From Bacillota bacterium (GTDB taxonomy: Bacteria > Bacillota > Sulfobacillia > JAJZYS01 > JAJZLH01): a stretch of 64,000 nt of DNA. The translations under genes and the position numbers were made by a program. Positions 51,973-60,885 of this stretch are shown in pieces; positions within the stretch are counted from its first letter, which is position 1; every line of letters begins with the position of its first letter. The notes below the pieces were generated by a model. The model ran no database searches and had not been told where the DNA came from. It saw only the letters and a program-made list of their open reading frames with translations. Location of the stretch: the NCBI GenBank assembly GCA_021850485.1, contig JAJZLY010000030.1, positions 10,649 through 74,648 of the forward strand, in the 5' to 3' direction.

Positions 51973-53049
51973 GTGGAGCGCTTTGCGTTTTTGTTCCACC
52001 CGCTGCGGCACACCGACTTTGCGCGCAAGTTCCCGATCCTGATGAAGCTGCCACCCCCCTGGGTGGAGGGCGCCATGAAGTACCTGCCGCCGCTGCACAT
52101 CTCGCATGTGACCGGGGCCAGATCGATCACCGGGATCGAGTTGGAGGGCGATTTCGTCGGCCTCGGCATGACGCCGCGCGTCCTGCTGGAGGCGGACTTC
52201 CAGCACTTCGTGCTACCGCGGCTGATCAAGGCCGGCCAGATGGCAGAGCGCCTTGGGGCCAAGATCCTAGGGCTGGGCGCCTTCACCAAGATCGTCGGCG
52301 ACCGCGGCGTGTCAGTGGCTCGGGCGCTGAACATCCCAGTCACTACCGGCAACTCGTACACTGCAGCCTCAGCGGTGATCGGGGCGTTGCAGGCCGTGGA
52401 CCGGATGCGCTTTGAGCGCTCGGAAGTGGAGGCCTGTGTGATCGGGGCCACCGGCTCGATCGGCCGGGCGGTCTCACACCTGCTGGCGGAACAGGTGGCG
52501 TCCTTGACCCTGGTCGCCCGTAATCAGGAGCGGCTGGACGCCTTGTCTGGAGACCTGGGCGGTTGTGCGGCCCGCATCCAGACCAGCCAGGACCCGCGGC
52601 AGGCAGCGCGCAGCAGCGACTTGGTGCTGACCGTGAGCTCGGCCACCGGTGTGCTGGTCGAACCTGAGGACTTTCGGCCCGGCGCAGTGGTCTGCGATGT
52701 GGCTCGGCCTAGAAATGTGTCGGCTGCCGTTTACGAGCATCGTGACGATGTCTTGGTCATCGACGGGGGCGTGATCCGAGTCCCTGGCGCCGTTGACTTC
52801 GGCTTCTCATTTGGCTTCCCGCCGCAGATGGCCGAGGCATGCATGGCGGAAACCATGATCCTGGCCATGGAGGGCCGCTACGAGTCGTTCACCCTAGGCG
52901 GAGACATTGAAGTGGACAAGGTGCGTCAGATCCAGGTTCTGGCCACCAAGCACGGATTTAAGGTCGAAGGCTTCCGGCGATTTGAGCGGGCCATTCCAGA
53001 CTTTGAGGTGGAACAGATCTACCAGCGGGCGCATGGCGCAGGTGCCTGA
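51973..53049 (+). CDS. Acyl-ACP reductase-like NADP-binding protein
   Basis: 358 residues. Layout and motifs follow cyanobacterial long-chain acyl-ACP reductase: LGAKILGLGAFTKIVGD, TTGNSYTAASAVIGAL, the dinucleotide site CVIGATGSIGRAVSHL, LVARNQERLDAL, and ACMAETMILAMEGRYESF, where Cys290 matches the catalytic cysteine. Automated tools might call it a shikimate-dehydrogenase-like protein. Activity would be reduction of acyl-ACP or acyl-CoA to aldehyde; no aldehyde-deformylating oxygenase is near. GTG start. Confidence 0.8.
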   Translation: MERFAFLFHPLRHTDFARKFPILMKLPPPWVEGAMKYLPPLHISHVTGARSITGIELEGDFVGLGMTPRVLLEADFQHFVLPRLIKAGQMAERLGAKILGLGAFTKIVGDRGVSVARALNIPVTTGNSYTAASAVIGALQAVDRMRFERSEVEACVIGATGSIGRAVSHLLAEQVASLTLVARNQERLDALSGDLGGCAARIQTSQDPRQAARSSDLVLTVSSATGVLVEPEDFRPGAVVCDVARPRNVSAAVYEHRDDVLVIDGGVIRVPGAVDFGFSFGFPPQMAEACMAETMILAMEGRYESFTLGGDIEVDKVRQIQVLATKHGFKVEGFRRFERAIPDFEVEQIYQRAHGAGA

Positions 53050-53110
53050 ATCTTGGCCGGCAACCGGCGGGCTGATCTAGGTCGAGCGTTGACCGGGCGG
53101 CGCCCAAGAG

Positions 53111-55102
53111 CTACGGCATATTAGGCAGGAAGAAGGCGTAAAGCAACTTCACCATCGCCGCCCGAGTGGTCACGGAAGCGGGCTGAAACGTACCGTTGGG
53201 GAAGCCGTTGACCACGCCCATGGCGGCGCCAGCGGCGACGTAGCCAGCATCAGCGGTGGGAATCTGCGAGGCATCGCTGAACGGCGGCGGTGTGCTCAGT
53301 GGCGCGACGCCCTCACCTTGCATCAGCCACTGCACCACCGAGTCTCGGGGGGCGGCCAGGGTCAGTGAGGGAACGAACTGCGGTGTGATCAAATTGGCCG
53401 CCAGCGCCCACGAAACGGCTGCCTGGCTCCACACGGGCAGCGACGACGCCACCGGATTGATCGCGACGCCCGGAGAGCCAATCTGTCGATAGATCAGGGT
53501 GATGGCTTGTAGGCCGGTCACCGGGGACAACGGCGCGAATAGTCCGTGTCCTACCCCCTGCACGACCTGGCGGTCCCAGGCGGAAATGATGGGTTGCGCT
53601 GCCCACGACGCCTGGCCCAGGTCCGAAAAGGGTGCCGGGGAGATGGGTACCGTCTGACCGTTGAGGCTCACTCCGGTCAAGCTGGGAAGTGCGGCGAAGG
53701 TGGTGCTGGCCGTGTGTGACGTCACGGTCCAGGTTTGCGTGGCGGTGGCGGAAGGGCCAAGAAGCGTCGGCTGTGGTGTCGATGGCAGGTCCAACTGGTG
53801 TCCCGTGACCACCAGAGTGCTGCCAACCAGATAGGCGGCGGTGAGAGAGGCCGTCGGCCTGGTGGTGAACGACCAGAGCGCGTTAAACGGCTGGCTTGCA
53901 CCCGACGTCAGGGTTTCGGTGCCGCTGAAGGCCGCCGTGTAAACCGTGCCTGGTGTGAGCGGACTCTGGGCGAACAGAGCCGCCCCCCGGGCCATAGACT
54001 CTCCGCTGTACACCGGATTGTTGTCGGTGTACGTACTTCCATCGATCAGATAGGTAGGCACGACGCCACTGGCATCGGTCAGCTGAGCGGAAGAGATCTG
54101 GACTGAACTGACCACCAGGCTGGAAAAGGAAATGGAAACTGGATAGCCTGCCGGATCGCTGGGCAACTGAGCGTCTGAGCGGATCCCGGAGAGCGGATTG
54201 GGAGACTCGCCCGTATAGCTAAGCGGCACGTCGGTCGCACCTTGGACCGGAAAGAGCATCTCGGCTGGGGGTGTGACCGACAAAGCGGCGTTGCCGCTGA
54301 TGTCGCTGACCGCGATAGACGGCACCGAGCCAACCGCCGGCTGCCAGCCGACGCCGATCTGAGAGATTTGGGCGGAGAGCAGGCCGAAGCGGTGAAAGGT
54401 GGTGTCCATCAGGGCCCGATAGGCCTGAACAACGGTCTGACGGCCGGTGGCCAAGACCTCAATGTCGATCCCGGAGATGACCGCACCGACTGCCAGGTCG
54501 CGCTGGTCAGGCGTATCCCCGGTATACCCCACCGGATAGGTTTGGGATTCGTCGTGCAAACTGAAGGTGCCGGTGGCATACAGGGAGTTGGCGTAGGTCT
54601 GGTAGTAGGTGGCGTGCGCCATCGAGGCTGCGGCCAAAGTCTGGTCATAGCTCAACGTTGGCAGCCCCTCGGCCGTCCGGCTGCGGTTCAACAACGTTGC
54701 GAACTGCCAGCCGGCCAGCGATTCCGGTTGCGGAGAAATGGGCTGGCTGGCCTCGGTGAAGGAGACGGGGAGCACCTCGGTGGTGTAGCCCGGATCGGTG
54801 ATGGAGACATCACCTGTGACCTGGGTCCCCGCTGCCGGTGGAGTTGGCAGCAGCACCGACGCCACGTCCAACGACGGATTGTAGGTCATGGCCATGGTTT
54901 GGCCAGTGGAGAGAGTCAAGTTCACCTGAATCGCGGACGGGCTAGAGGCTTGCAGGTACAGCCAGACGGTTGGGTCTTGGGCAAACGACGTACCAGTCGG
55001 GTAGACCGTTGTGCCATAGGAATACCCGCCGGCCAGCGCCGGGGCCATGGGCAGAGCCGATGCCGCCAAAATGACGACGAGAAGTGGGATGATGCGGCGC
55101 AT
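53111..55102 (-). CDS. Secreted CAP-domain protein with S-layer homology repeats
   Basis: 663 residues. Signal peptide (MRRIIPLLVVILAASALPMA, cut near ALAGG). Residues about 135-260 are a CAP/SCP domain (LLNRSRTAEGLPTLSYDQTL, HATYYQTYANSL). A Ser/Thr-rich middle with Ig-like segments follows, then about three SLH repeats (PFSDLGQASWAAQPIISAWD, VVNGFPNGTFQPASVTTRAA). SLH repeats bind secondary cell-wall polymer. GGGAGGTGA precedes the ATG; a longer frame begins at 55129. Confidence 0.88.
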   Translation of the reverse strand: MRRIIPLLVVILAASALPMAPALAGGYSYGTTVYPTGTSFAQDPTVWLYLQASSPSAIQVNLTLSTGQTMAMTYNPSLDVASVLLPTPPAAGTQVTGDVSITDPGYTTEVLPVSFTEASQPISPQPESLAGWQFATLLNRSRTAEGLPTLSYDQTLAAASMAHATYYQTYANSLYATGTFSLHDESQTYPVGYTGDTPDQRDLAVGAVISGIDIEVLATGRQTVVQAYRALMDTTFHRFGLLSAQISQIGVGWQPAVGSVPSIAVSDISGNAALSVTPPAEMLFPVQGATDVPLSYTGESPNPLSGIRSDAQLPSDPAGYPVSISFSSLVVSSVQISSAQLTDASGVVPTYLIDGSTYTDNNPVYSGESMARGAALFAQSPLTPGTVYTAAFSGTETLTSGASQPFNALWSFTTRPTASLTAAYLVGSTLVVTGHQLDLPSTPQPTLLGPSATATQTWTVTSHTASTTFAALPSLTGVSLNGQTVPISPAPFSDLGQASWAAQPIISAWDRQVVQGVGHGLFAPLSPVTGLQAITLIYRQIGSPGVAINPVASSLPVWSQAAVSWALAANLITPQFVPSLTLAAPRDSVVQWLMQGEGVAPLSTPPPFSDASQIPTADAGYVAAGAAMGVVNGFPNGTFQPASVTTRAAMVKLLYAFFLPNMP

Positions 55103-55125
55103 CGGGGACGTCACCTCCCTAGCTA

Positions 55126-55947
55126 TCACAGCGCTGTCGGGACAAAATCATCGATCACCTGGTGCACCTCAGACGCCATCTCCCAGTGAAACAAATGGCT
55201 GGCGCGCACACCGCACATCAGATGATGGCGGCTGCCCGGGATCAGCGAAGCCACCTCCTCACCATACACTGCCGGGATCATCAAGTCGCGATCCCCGGAG
55301 AGCACCAAAGTGGGAACCTCGAGGCTGCCGAGGACGCTTCGGCTGTCGTGCTCCTGACCAATCGCCAGATGCCTGGCGAGCATTCCAGGCGCCAGGGCCC
55401 GCCGCCCGGTGAACATACCCCGCTCCAGGCCTCTTCTGCTCGGCTCGTCGTTCAAAAGCGGCCGCGAGGCAATCAGATAGAGCAGGGCACTGGGAGTGTC
55501 ACTGGTCACGATGGTCTGGCTCAGCGAGAATTGATAGCGCAAAAACGGATCACTGTGCGCCCAGGTGGCCAACAAAACCAGCGATCCAACCAAGTCTGGC
55601 CGGGCCAGGGCCATCTGCTGGGCGACAGCAGACCCCAGCGACTGGCCGATCACCACCGCCTGCCGGCCACCAGTGTGCTCCAAGACCGCGATGGCGTCAG
55701 CGGTGAATTGAAAGAGGCTGTACCCATCGCTGGGCGCATCGGATCCAGCGATCCCTCGGCTGTTCAAAACCCACGCCGCATAGCCGCGCTGGCCGAGGTG
55801 GCGGGCCAGCAGCGAGAGGGTGAGATGGTCTGCACCGGCGCCCGGATGCAAGAAGGCGACAGGACCCCTGACCGGGCCGTAGCGGACGGCCTGAAGGGTG
55901 ACGCCACCTGAGACGGCGATGGGTACCACCTGGCCTGGCTCAGGCAA
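55126..55947 (-). CDS. Alpha/beta hydrolase
   Basis: 273 residues. Oxyanion/early region VAFLHPGAGADHL, nucleophile elbow VIGQSLGSAVAQ (Ser), LVLSGDRDLMIP (Asp region) and a late His (SHLFHWEMA). TTG 55947, with GAGGAG upstream, overlaps the end of the cyclodeaminase-family gene. Substrate unknown. Confidence 0.87.
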   Translation of the reverse strand: MPEPGQVVPIAVSGGVTLQAVRYGPVRGPVAFLHPGAGADHLTLSLLARHLGQRGYAAWVLNSRGIAGSDAPSDGYSLFQFTADAIAVLEHTGGRQAVVIGQSLGSAVAQQMALARPDLVGSLVLLATWAHSDPFLRYQFSLSQTIVTSDTPSALLYLIASRPLLNDEPSRRGLERGMFTGRRALAPGMLARHLAIGQEHDSRSVLGSLEVPTLVLSGDRDLMIPAVYGEEVASLIPGSRHHLMCGVRASHLFHWEMASEVHQVIDDFVPTAL

Positions 55948-56899
55948 GAAAATCGATCTCCTCGCCGACCGACCGGGATCTGGCAACTGCTAGGCAACGT
56001 GAGGCAACCGACACATCCTCAGCAGCCATGCCGTGCGATTCGAATACGGTGATTTGGTCGTCTGCCTGCCGCCCTGCCCAGTTGCCAGCGACCACATCTC
56101 CCAGCTGATGGACATCCGACCAAACCACCAAGCCGTCGGCAATGGCAGGCAGCAGGTCTCCGCACTCCACGCTGGCTGTCGGCAGGTGGTCGACCGTGAT
56201 CACGTCGGCGTGCGCCCACACCTGCAAATCCACCTCTTGGCGGTTGGCGTGGTTGGAGCCAACCAGGTTGAGATGGGTGCCAGGGGTGAGCCAGGCGCCC
56301 TTGAGCACAGGCGTCTGGGCGGTCGTGGCCGTGATCACGATGTCGGCTTCGGCCACGGCAGTCGCCGCGTCATCTGACGCCATGACCGCGACCTTGAGTT
56401 CCTGGCGCATGGCCAAAACGAAGGCGTCTCGTCGCCCAGGGTCGCGGCCGATCACCGAAATGTGATCGATCGGCCGGACCCGGACCATGGCGGCCAGCTG
56501 TGACGCCGCCTGCCATCCGGCACCGAAGATGGTCACCCGGTGGGCGTCGGGCCTGGCCAGGAATTTGGTAGCGACTCCGGAGGCAGCACCAGTCCGAATC
56601 TGGCCGAGGGTATCCGCCTCGACCAGGGCCTTGAGGCTGCCGTCTTGGCTGTCGAACAGGACGACCAGAAAGTGGGCGCCTTCGCCGGTCACCGTGTACA
56701 GCTTGGCGCCAGACAGGTGCTCACCGTCGTTGGCCGCGAACATCACATTGAAGATGCTGTCCCGGCTGGCCAAGCGGTGTCGCTCTACGTTTTGGAGCTC
56801 ACCCCGTCCCTGTTGCCGAAACGTGCCCTCGATCGCGCCAAGGGCCTCGTCCATGGTCAAGAGCAAACGTACATCGGCCTCACGGATCAATCGTGCCAT
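55940..56899 (-). CDS. Ornithine cyclodeaminase/mu-crystallin family protein
   Basis: 319 residues. SGAKLYTVTGEGAHFLVVLF, IRTGAASGVATKFLA and the NAD site VTIFGAGWQAASQL are typical, along with TPGTHLNLVGSNH. Members reduce cyclic or keto-imino acids, cyclise ornithine or lysine, or act as alanine dehydrogenases, so the substrate is open. Transcribed with the hydrolase. Confidence 0.88.
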   Translation of the reverse strand: MARLIREADVRLLLTMDEALGAIEGTFRQQGRGELQNVERHRLASRDSIFNVMFAANDGEHLSGAKLYTVTGEGAHFLVVLFDSQDGSLKALVEADTLGQIRTGAASGVATKFLARPDAHRVTIFGAGWQAASQLAAMVRVRPIDHISVIGRDPGRRDAFVLAMRQELKVAVMASDDAATAVAEADIVITATTAQTPVLKGAWLTPGTHLNLVGSNHANRQEVDLQVWAHADVITVDHLPTASVECGDLLPAIADGLVVWSDVHQLGDVVAGNWAGRQADDQITVFESHGMAAEDVSVASRCLAVARSRSVGEEIDFLA

Positions 56900-56947
56900 G
56901 GTGTCACCTCATGCCCAGAAGGTAAGGAGCTAAGAGCGCAAGCCCGG

Positions 56948-57220
56948 TCAGTCGGCTCGGTCGGTCAGAGCTGCCAACAGCCGCAGACGAATGGTGTCCT
57001 GATGACGGTAGCGGGCGAGCAGCCGACACATAAAGTCGACGAACAAGGAGTCCTCGCCACTGCTCGGGCCAAAGGCGTCCACTGTCAACTCCGCCAAAAT
57101 GTCCGAGATGGCTCGTTTACCCTGCGGTGTCCGCATCCACGTCTCGAGCGCCGCTTGAATGTCTGGCTCCAGACGCTCGATCACCCAGGAACTGACCAGC
57201 GCCTTGAGTCGTGTCATCAT
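56948..57220 (-). CDS. Hypothetical small helical protein
   Basis: 90 residues, not recognised. Mostly helical with mixed charges (RLKALVSSWVIERLEPDIQA) and no membrane segment. ATG 57220 has GGGGGG about 7 bases upstream. It lies 48 bases upstream of the cyclodeaminase-family gene on the same strand. Confidence 0.6.
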   Translation of the reverse strand: MMTRLKALVSSWVIERLEPDIQAALETWMRTPQGKRAISDILAELTVDAFGPSSGEDSLFVDFMCRLLARYRHQDTIRLRLLAALTDRAD

Positions 57221-57326
57221 GTGCGAACCCCCCTTGGTCTCTTCGGAAATTCAACAACACGCCGCCTCAACCTGCCCTCGACCGTCGCGGGAGGCGGCCT
57301 CCCCAGCGGCGAAACGGGAATGAGGC

Positions 57327-58085
57327 ATGGTCGGGAGTGATTGTGTGGACCAGACGTGGAAGCTCCAGTTCGCCGCCGCGGGCATTCAGGCGATCGGATT
57401 TGACCTAGACGGCACGCTCCTGGACAGCGATCCGGCGGAGGAAGACGCCTTCGTCAAGATGTGGGAGTTCGTAACCGGCAATCCCTGTCCTGATGCCGCC
57501 TTGGCGACCTACTTGGAGGAGCTGGAGGCGATCAGTCGAGCCTGGGACGAGGGCCTGGTCAGCGCCAACGAACTGGGCGGTCCCGCCATCCGCAGGGCAG
57601 CGGTGAAGGCGGGCCTGCATGCCGATCCGGCACAGTTGCCAGCATTGGAGGAAATCTACTTGCAGGTGGCGGCCAGCCACGGTCATCTCTTTCCTGAGGT
57701 GCCATTGTGCCTGGAGCGCCTGCTGGGGACGCTGCCGCTGGCCATTCTCACCAACGGTCCTGCAGAGTTGCAGCGGCGTAAGGTCGAAGGGGCAGGGCTT
57801 AACCGCTGGGTTGACGTCATTCACATCTCCGGACAAACCGGAGTGGCCAAGCCGGATATCGCCGCCTTTGAGCGGCTGGCGGCCGAAGTCGGCTGTGCGC
57901 CCAACCGAATGGCCTTTTTGGGCGACAGCGCTGGTAGCGATATCCTGGGCGCCAGCAAGGCGGCCATGCGCACTGTTTGGATCAACCGCCACGGCGATCC
58001 CTATCCGCGGCGCCTGCCAACTCCTTGGGCGGTGGCTGCGGATGTGCAAACGGCGCTTGAGGCACTGGCGCACCCCAACAGCTGA
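57327..58085 (+). CDS. HAD-superfamily (subfamily IA) hydrolase
   Basis: 252 residues. Motif I FDLDGTLLDSD, motif II ILTNGP, and a late KPDIAAFERLA with LGDSAGSDILGA for motif III/IV. YjjG/PGP-like phosphatase of unknown substrate. ATG with GAGG close by. Confidence 0.9.
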   Translation: MVGSDCVDQTWKLQFAAAGIQAIGFDLDGTLLDSDPAEEDAFVKMWEFVTGNPCPDAALATYLEELEAISRAWDEGLVSANELGGPAIRRAAVKAGLHADPAQLPALEEIYLQVAASHGHLFPEVPLCLERLLGTLPLAILTNGPAELQRRKVEGAGLNRWVDVIHISGQTGVAKPDIAAFERLAAEVGCAPNRMAFLGDSAGSDILGASKAAMRTVWINRHGDPYPRRLPTPWAVAADVQTALEALAHPNS

Positions 58086-58130
58086 GCGAGGGCAGGGAAC
58101 TTGCGACGTGGGCAGAACCACTGACCCGAG

Positions 58131-58216
58131 GCCGAGGTGGCGAAACGGCAGACGCGGGGGACTTAAAATCCCCTATCGGAAACGATATGTGGGTTCGAGT
58201 CCCACCCTCGGCACCA
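58131..58216 (+). tRNA. tRNA-Leu (UAA)
   Basis: 86 bases with a long variable arm, acceptor GCCGAGG/CCTCGGC, anticodon TAA at 58164-58166, T arm GGGTTCGAGTCCC and encoded CCA. Confidence 0.96.
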
Positions 58217-58312
58217 ACACTTTCTCCGCTGACGATGCCCAGGGCGTGCCCCGTCCCTGGCCGCGTTTGTAACCAGTGACTGCTAGCTTCTTACTGGCGT
58301 GGAGGCGTTGGG

Positions 58313-58846
58313 TTGCCGAGTTATCTGGCCCTGCTCCGTGGCATCAACGTTGGTGGTCACAACATGGTGGCGATGAGTGACCTCAAAAGACTGTTCATCA
58401 GGTGTGGCTGTAGCGATGTAACGACCTATCTGCAAACGGGAAACGTCCTATTCGACGCCAGTGGGGCATTGCCGACTGAGGCGGAGCTCGAGGCGGCAGT
58501 GGCACAGGATCTGGCAGTGACCACCCGGGTCTTGGTACGCAGCAGAGAGGAACTCGCCCAGATCTGCTCCAACAGCCCCTTTGTCCAGTGGGCGGGCGAT
58601 CCCGCCCAGCTATACCTGGCCTTGCTGAACGCTACGCCCGATGCCCAGCGCGTAGCAGAATTCTCGGTTCCTGCTGGCGGCTCCGAACGGTTTTGGATTG
58701 CTGGCCGCCAGATCTATTTGCAGTATCCTGACGGCTACGGTCGCACCAAATTGACCAATGGATACATTGAACAACGTCTGGGCGTGGTAGCCACCACCCG
58801 CAACTGGCGCGTGACCAAGCAGTTGGCAGCGCTTCTGAACGGATGA
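58313..58846 (+). CDS. DUF1697 protein
   Basis: 177 residues. YLALLRGINVGGHNMVAMSDL and TYLQTGNVLFDA are the family hallmark, ending TKLTNGYIEQRLGVVATTRNW. Function unknown. TTG start, with GGAGG upstream. Confidence 0.93.
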   Translation: MPSYLALLRGINVGGHNMVAMSDLKRLFIRCGCSDVTTYLQTGNVLFDASGALPTEAELEAAVAQDLAVTTRVLVRSREELAQICSNSPFVQWAGDPAQLYLALLNATPDAQRVAEFSVPAGGSERFWIAGRQIYLQYPDGYGRTKLTNGYIEQRLGVVATTRNWRVTKQLAALLNG

Positions 58847-58876
58847 GCCGTCGGTCTCATGAGATGATGTGAAGAA

Positions 58877-58906
58877 GGCCGGGGACTGCATGTGCAGCCC
58901 CCGGCC
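58877..58906. terminator. Bidirectional terminator-like hairpin
   Basis: GGCCGGGGACTGCA and TGCAGCCCCCGGCC pair with one A-C mismatch over a two-base loop, between convergent DUF1697 and MFS genes. No long T run. Confidence 0.6.
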
Positions 58907-58937
58907 CGTTGGCGTTGTGATGTTGCTGTTGTGGGGA

Positions 58938-60239
58938 CTACTCTCCGGACGCTGTCTGAATGCTAACGCCCAGGCCGGTCTCCCGGCCCTTAATCAGCCA
59001 GGCAGTAGCGGCCACCAGGCCGACGAACCAGACAGCGGCGTTGAAGAGGATGTAATTGGTCGGCGACATGCTCGCCGTCAGGTAGATGGTGGGGATGTAC
59101 AGGCCGATCGAAACAAAGCGGGCGACTGCCGTCAGGGTTCCGCGCTGTAAGGTGGGCCAGACCTCTGCCTTGATCGTGTCCTCAGTCAGGTAACACAGGG
59201 AGTTGACGCCGGCCAGAACCACCAGGAGGATCCAGAAGAGCGTCATGTTGTGCTGCCAGGCGCCAGTGGTCAGGCCGATGATGACGGTCATCACAAAGGT
59301 GCCGAGGAAGGTCCAAAAGAGCAGCTTCTTGCGGGAGACCCGATCGGCGATCAGGCCGATAAAGCCAACGATGAAGCCGACACCTTCGAAAATGGCCAGG
59401 ATGTCGGGCTGCAGGTGGGGGAAAAAGGCGAAGGCCAGGGCGTAGGCCATCAGGCCGAAGCCGATGGTGTTCGCCGCCGCGATCACGATCATGATCAGCA
59501 TGGTGAACCCGGTGGAGACGGTTGACACAGCTGCAACCGGCTTGGGTGCCGGCGGCTGCAGGTCCAGCTCTGCCTGCCAATTGGGGCCGTAGTAAGCCTG
59601 GACCGCCTTGTCCAGATCCTGGGTGCGGCCTTTCTTGTTCAGCCACAAGAAGGACTCTGGCATGCTGGCCCGAGTGACGAACAGAATCACCACCACAATC
59701 AGAACCGCTGCGGCGACAATGTCCCGCTGGAACGAGATGGCGGAGGCCGCGCTGGACAGTGCCAACACCGCCAGCACCAGACCGCCGAAGTTGATGCCGT
59801 TGATGATCATCATGGTGGCCTTGCCACGGTGCTTGCGGGGCATCAGCTCGTGGCTGGCGACCATGATTGAGTTCATCTCGCCGCCGCCGGCCATCAGCAT
59901 CAGGGCCAGTGCCACCAAGATCGGGATGTACGAGGAACTGAAGAACAAGACCACACCGCCGATGGCGTACAGAAGAAGGGTCAGATACAGGGTGATCCGC
60001 CGACCATACTTATCTGAGAACGGACCCGCCACAATAATCCCGATGATCAACCAGATCGGGGCCCACGCCAGCAGTAGTTCGCCCAGAGATTTGGGCATGG
60101 TCACCCAGTAGACGGCAATCGAGGCCAATGAGAACACGTAAGATTCCAGAGCGAGGCCGAGTGCGAAGGAGATGAACATCCACGTTGTTTTTCCGTTCCA
60201 CTGGGACTCACCCAGGCGCTCGACGTTGACCGCAGACAC
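58938..60239 (-). CDS. MFS transporter, sugar-porter-like
   Basis: 433 residues and about 12 membrane helices; GPFSDKYGRRITLYLTLLLY resembles the MFS motif A between TM2 and TM3, and a cytosolic loop (NKKGRTQDLDKAVQ) follows TM6. The GTG at 60239 has GGGGAGG 9 bases upstream; a GTG at 60257 would add six residues. Substrate unknown. Confidence 0.87.
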   Translation of the reverse strand: MSAVNVERLGESQWNGKTTWMFISFALGLALESYVFSLASIAVYWVTMPKSLGELLLAWAPIWLIIGIIVAGPFSDKYGRRITLYLTLLLYAIGGVVLFFSSSYIPILVALALMLMAGGGEMNSIMVASHELMPRKHRGKATMMIINGINFGGLVLAVLALSSAASAISFQRDIVAAAVLIVVVILFVTRASMPESFLWLNKKGRTQDLDKAVQAYYGPNWQAELDLQPPAPKPVAAVSTVSTGFTMLIMIVIAAANTIGFGLMAYALAFAFFPHLQPDILAIFEGVGFIVGFIGLIADRVSRKKLLFWTFLGTFVMTVIIGLTTGAWQHNMTLFWILLVVLAGVNSLCYLTEDTIKAEVWPTLQRGTLTAVARFVSIGLYIPTIYLTASMSPTNYILFNAAVWFVGLVAATAWLIKGRETGLGVSIQTASGE

Positions 60240-60263
60240 AGTAAGACGCCTCCCCACACATGC

Positions 60264-60359
60264 TCAATCGAACGGCCACTGGGGAATTGGGGTCAGCGCG
60301 CGATCATCCTCCTTCCCCCGGTAGTTGAACTGAGTGGGCAGTTCGCCCTGACCGGTCAT
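60264..60359 (-). CDS. Possible 31-residue peptide before the MFS gene
   Basis: A short frame reads MTGQGELPTQFNYRGKEDDR and on to IPQWPFD. Codon use resembles the neighbours and the reading frame ends 24 bases before the MFS start. AGGAG is very close to the ATG, so the start may be imperfect. Not recognised; it could be a leader peptide or a small protein. Confidence 0.4.
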   Translation of the reverse strand: MTGQGELPTQFNYRGKEDDRALTPIPQWPFD

Positions 60360-60438
60360 GCTCCTGCCCTGGGTTGCGGTCGGTTCGGTCGAGCCGCAAA
60401 CGTCTGATCCGACAGGGACGGGTGGACTTTGCCGGAAC

Positions 60439-60468
60439 TTGCCAAACGGCGAACCAGAGCAGTACAAT
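60439..60468 (+). promoter_or_regulatory. Promoter of the RRM gene
   Basis: TTGCCA, an 18-base spacer and TACAAT, about 70 bases before the RRM start. The 5' leader contains short repeats (GGTGC...) but no obvious riboswitch. Confidence 0.55.
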
Positions 60469-60538
60469 CCCGAACGTGCATGAGGGGGTCTCGCCTTGTT
60501 GGGTGCTCCCATGCAACTTCGGTGCGGGAGTGTGAGGC

Positions 60539-60808
60539 GTGACCAAGACCCTATTCGTGGGCAACCTGCCCTGGACTGTTGAAAGTTCCGAGTTGCTTCA
60601 GGTGTTCAGCGAGCATGGCGGCGCAGAGGTCATCTCCGCACGTGTCATTTCGGACCGTGAGACCGGGCGCTCCAGAGGATTTGGCTTCGTTGAGGTGCCG
60701 GCCGACAAGGCTGAAGCCGTGATCGAGGCGATGAATAACGCTCAGTGGGGCGGCCGCACGATCGTTGTCAACGAGGCCAAGGCCCGAGAGCCCAGGCCCC
60801 GGAACTGA
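60539..60808 (+). CDS. RRM-type RNA-binding protein
   Basis: 89 residues. RNP2 TLFVGNLPW and RNP1 RSRGFGFVEV. This small RRM resembles the cold- and stress-associated RNA-binding proteins common in Cyanobacteria and found in various bacteria. GTG start. Confidence 0.93.
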   Translation: MTKTLFVGNLPWTVESSELLQVFSEHGGAEVISARVISDRETGRSRGFGFVEVPADKAEAVIEAMNNAQWGGRTIVVNEAKAREPRPRN

Positions 60809-60818
60809 GCATCGACAC

Positions 60819-60862
60819 AGAGATCAGCGAGGTCCGGGGTAAGCCGGGCCTCGCTGATCTCT
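60819..60862 (+). terminator. Long hairpin terminator after the RRM gene
   Basis: AGAGATCAGCGAGG and CCTCGCTGATCTCT pair perfectly over 14 bp with a 16-base loop. It also lies just downstream of the convergent terpene synthase gene. Confidence 0.75.
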
Positions 60863-60885
60863 CTATTGGCTCGTAGCAACCGGGA

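Noticed and set aside
54242-55189. 315-codon plus-strand frame opposite the CAP/SLH gene
   Set aside because: Low-complexity, Gly/Arg-rich reading typical of an antisense GC-rich frame; the SLH and CAP motifs are on the minus strand.
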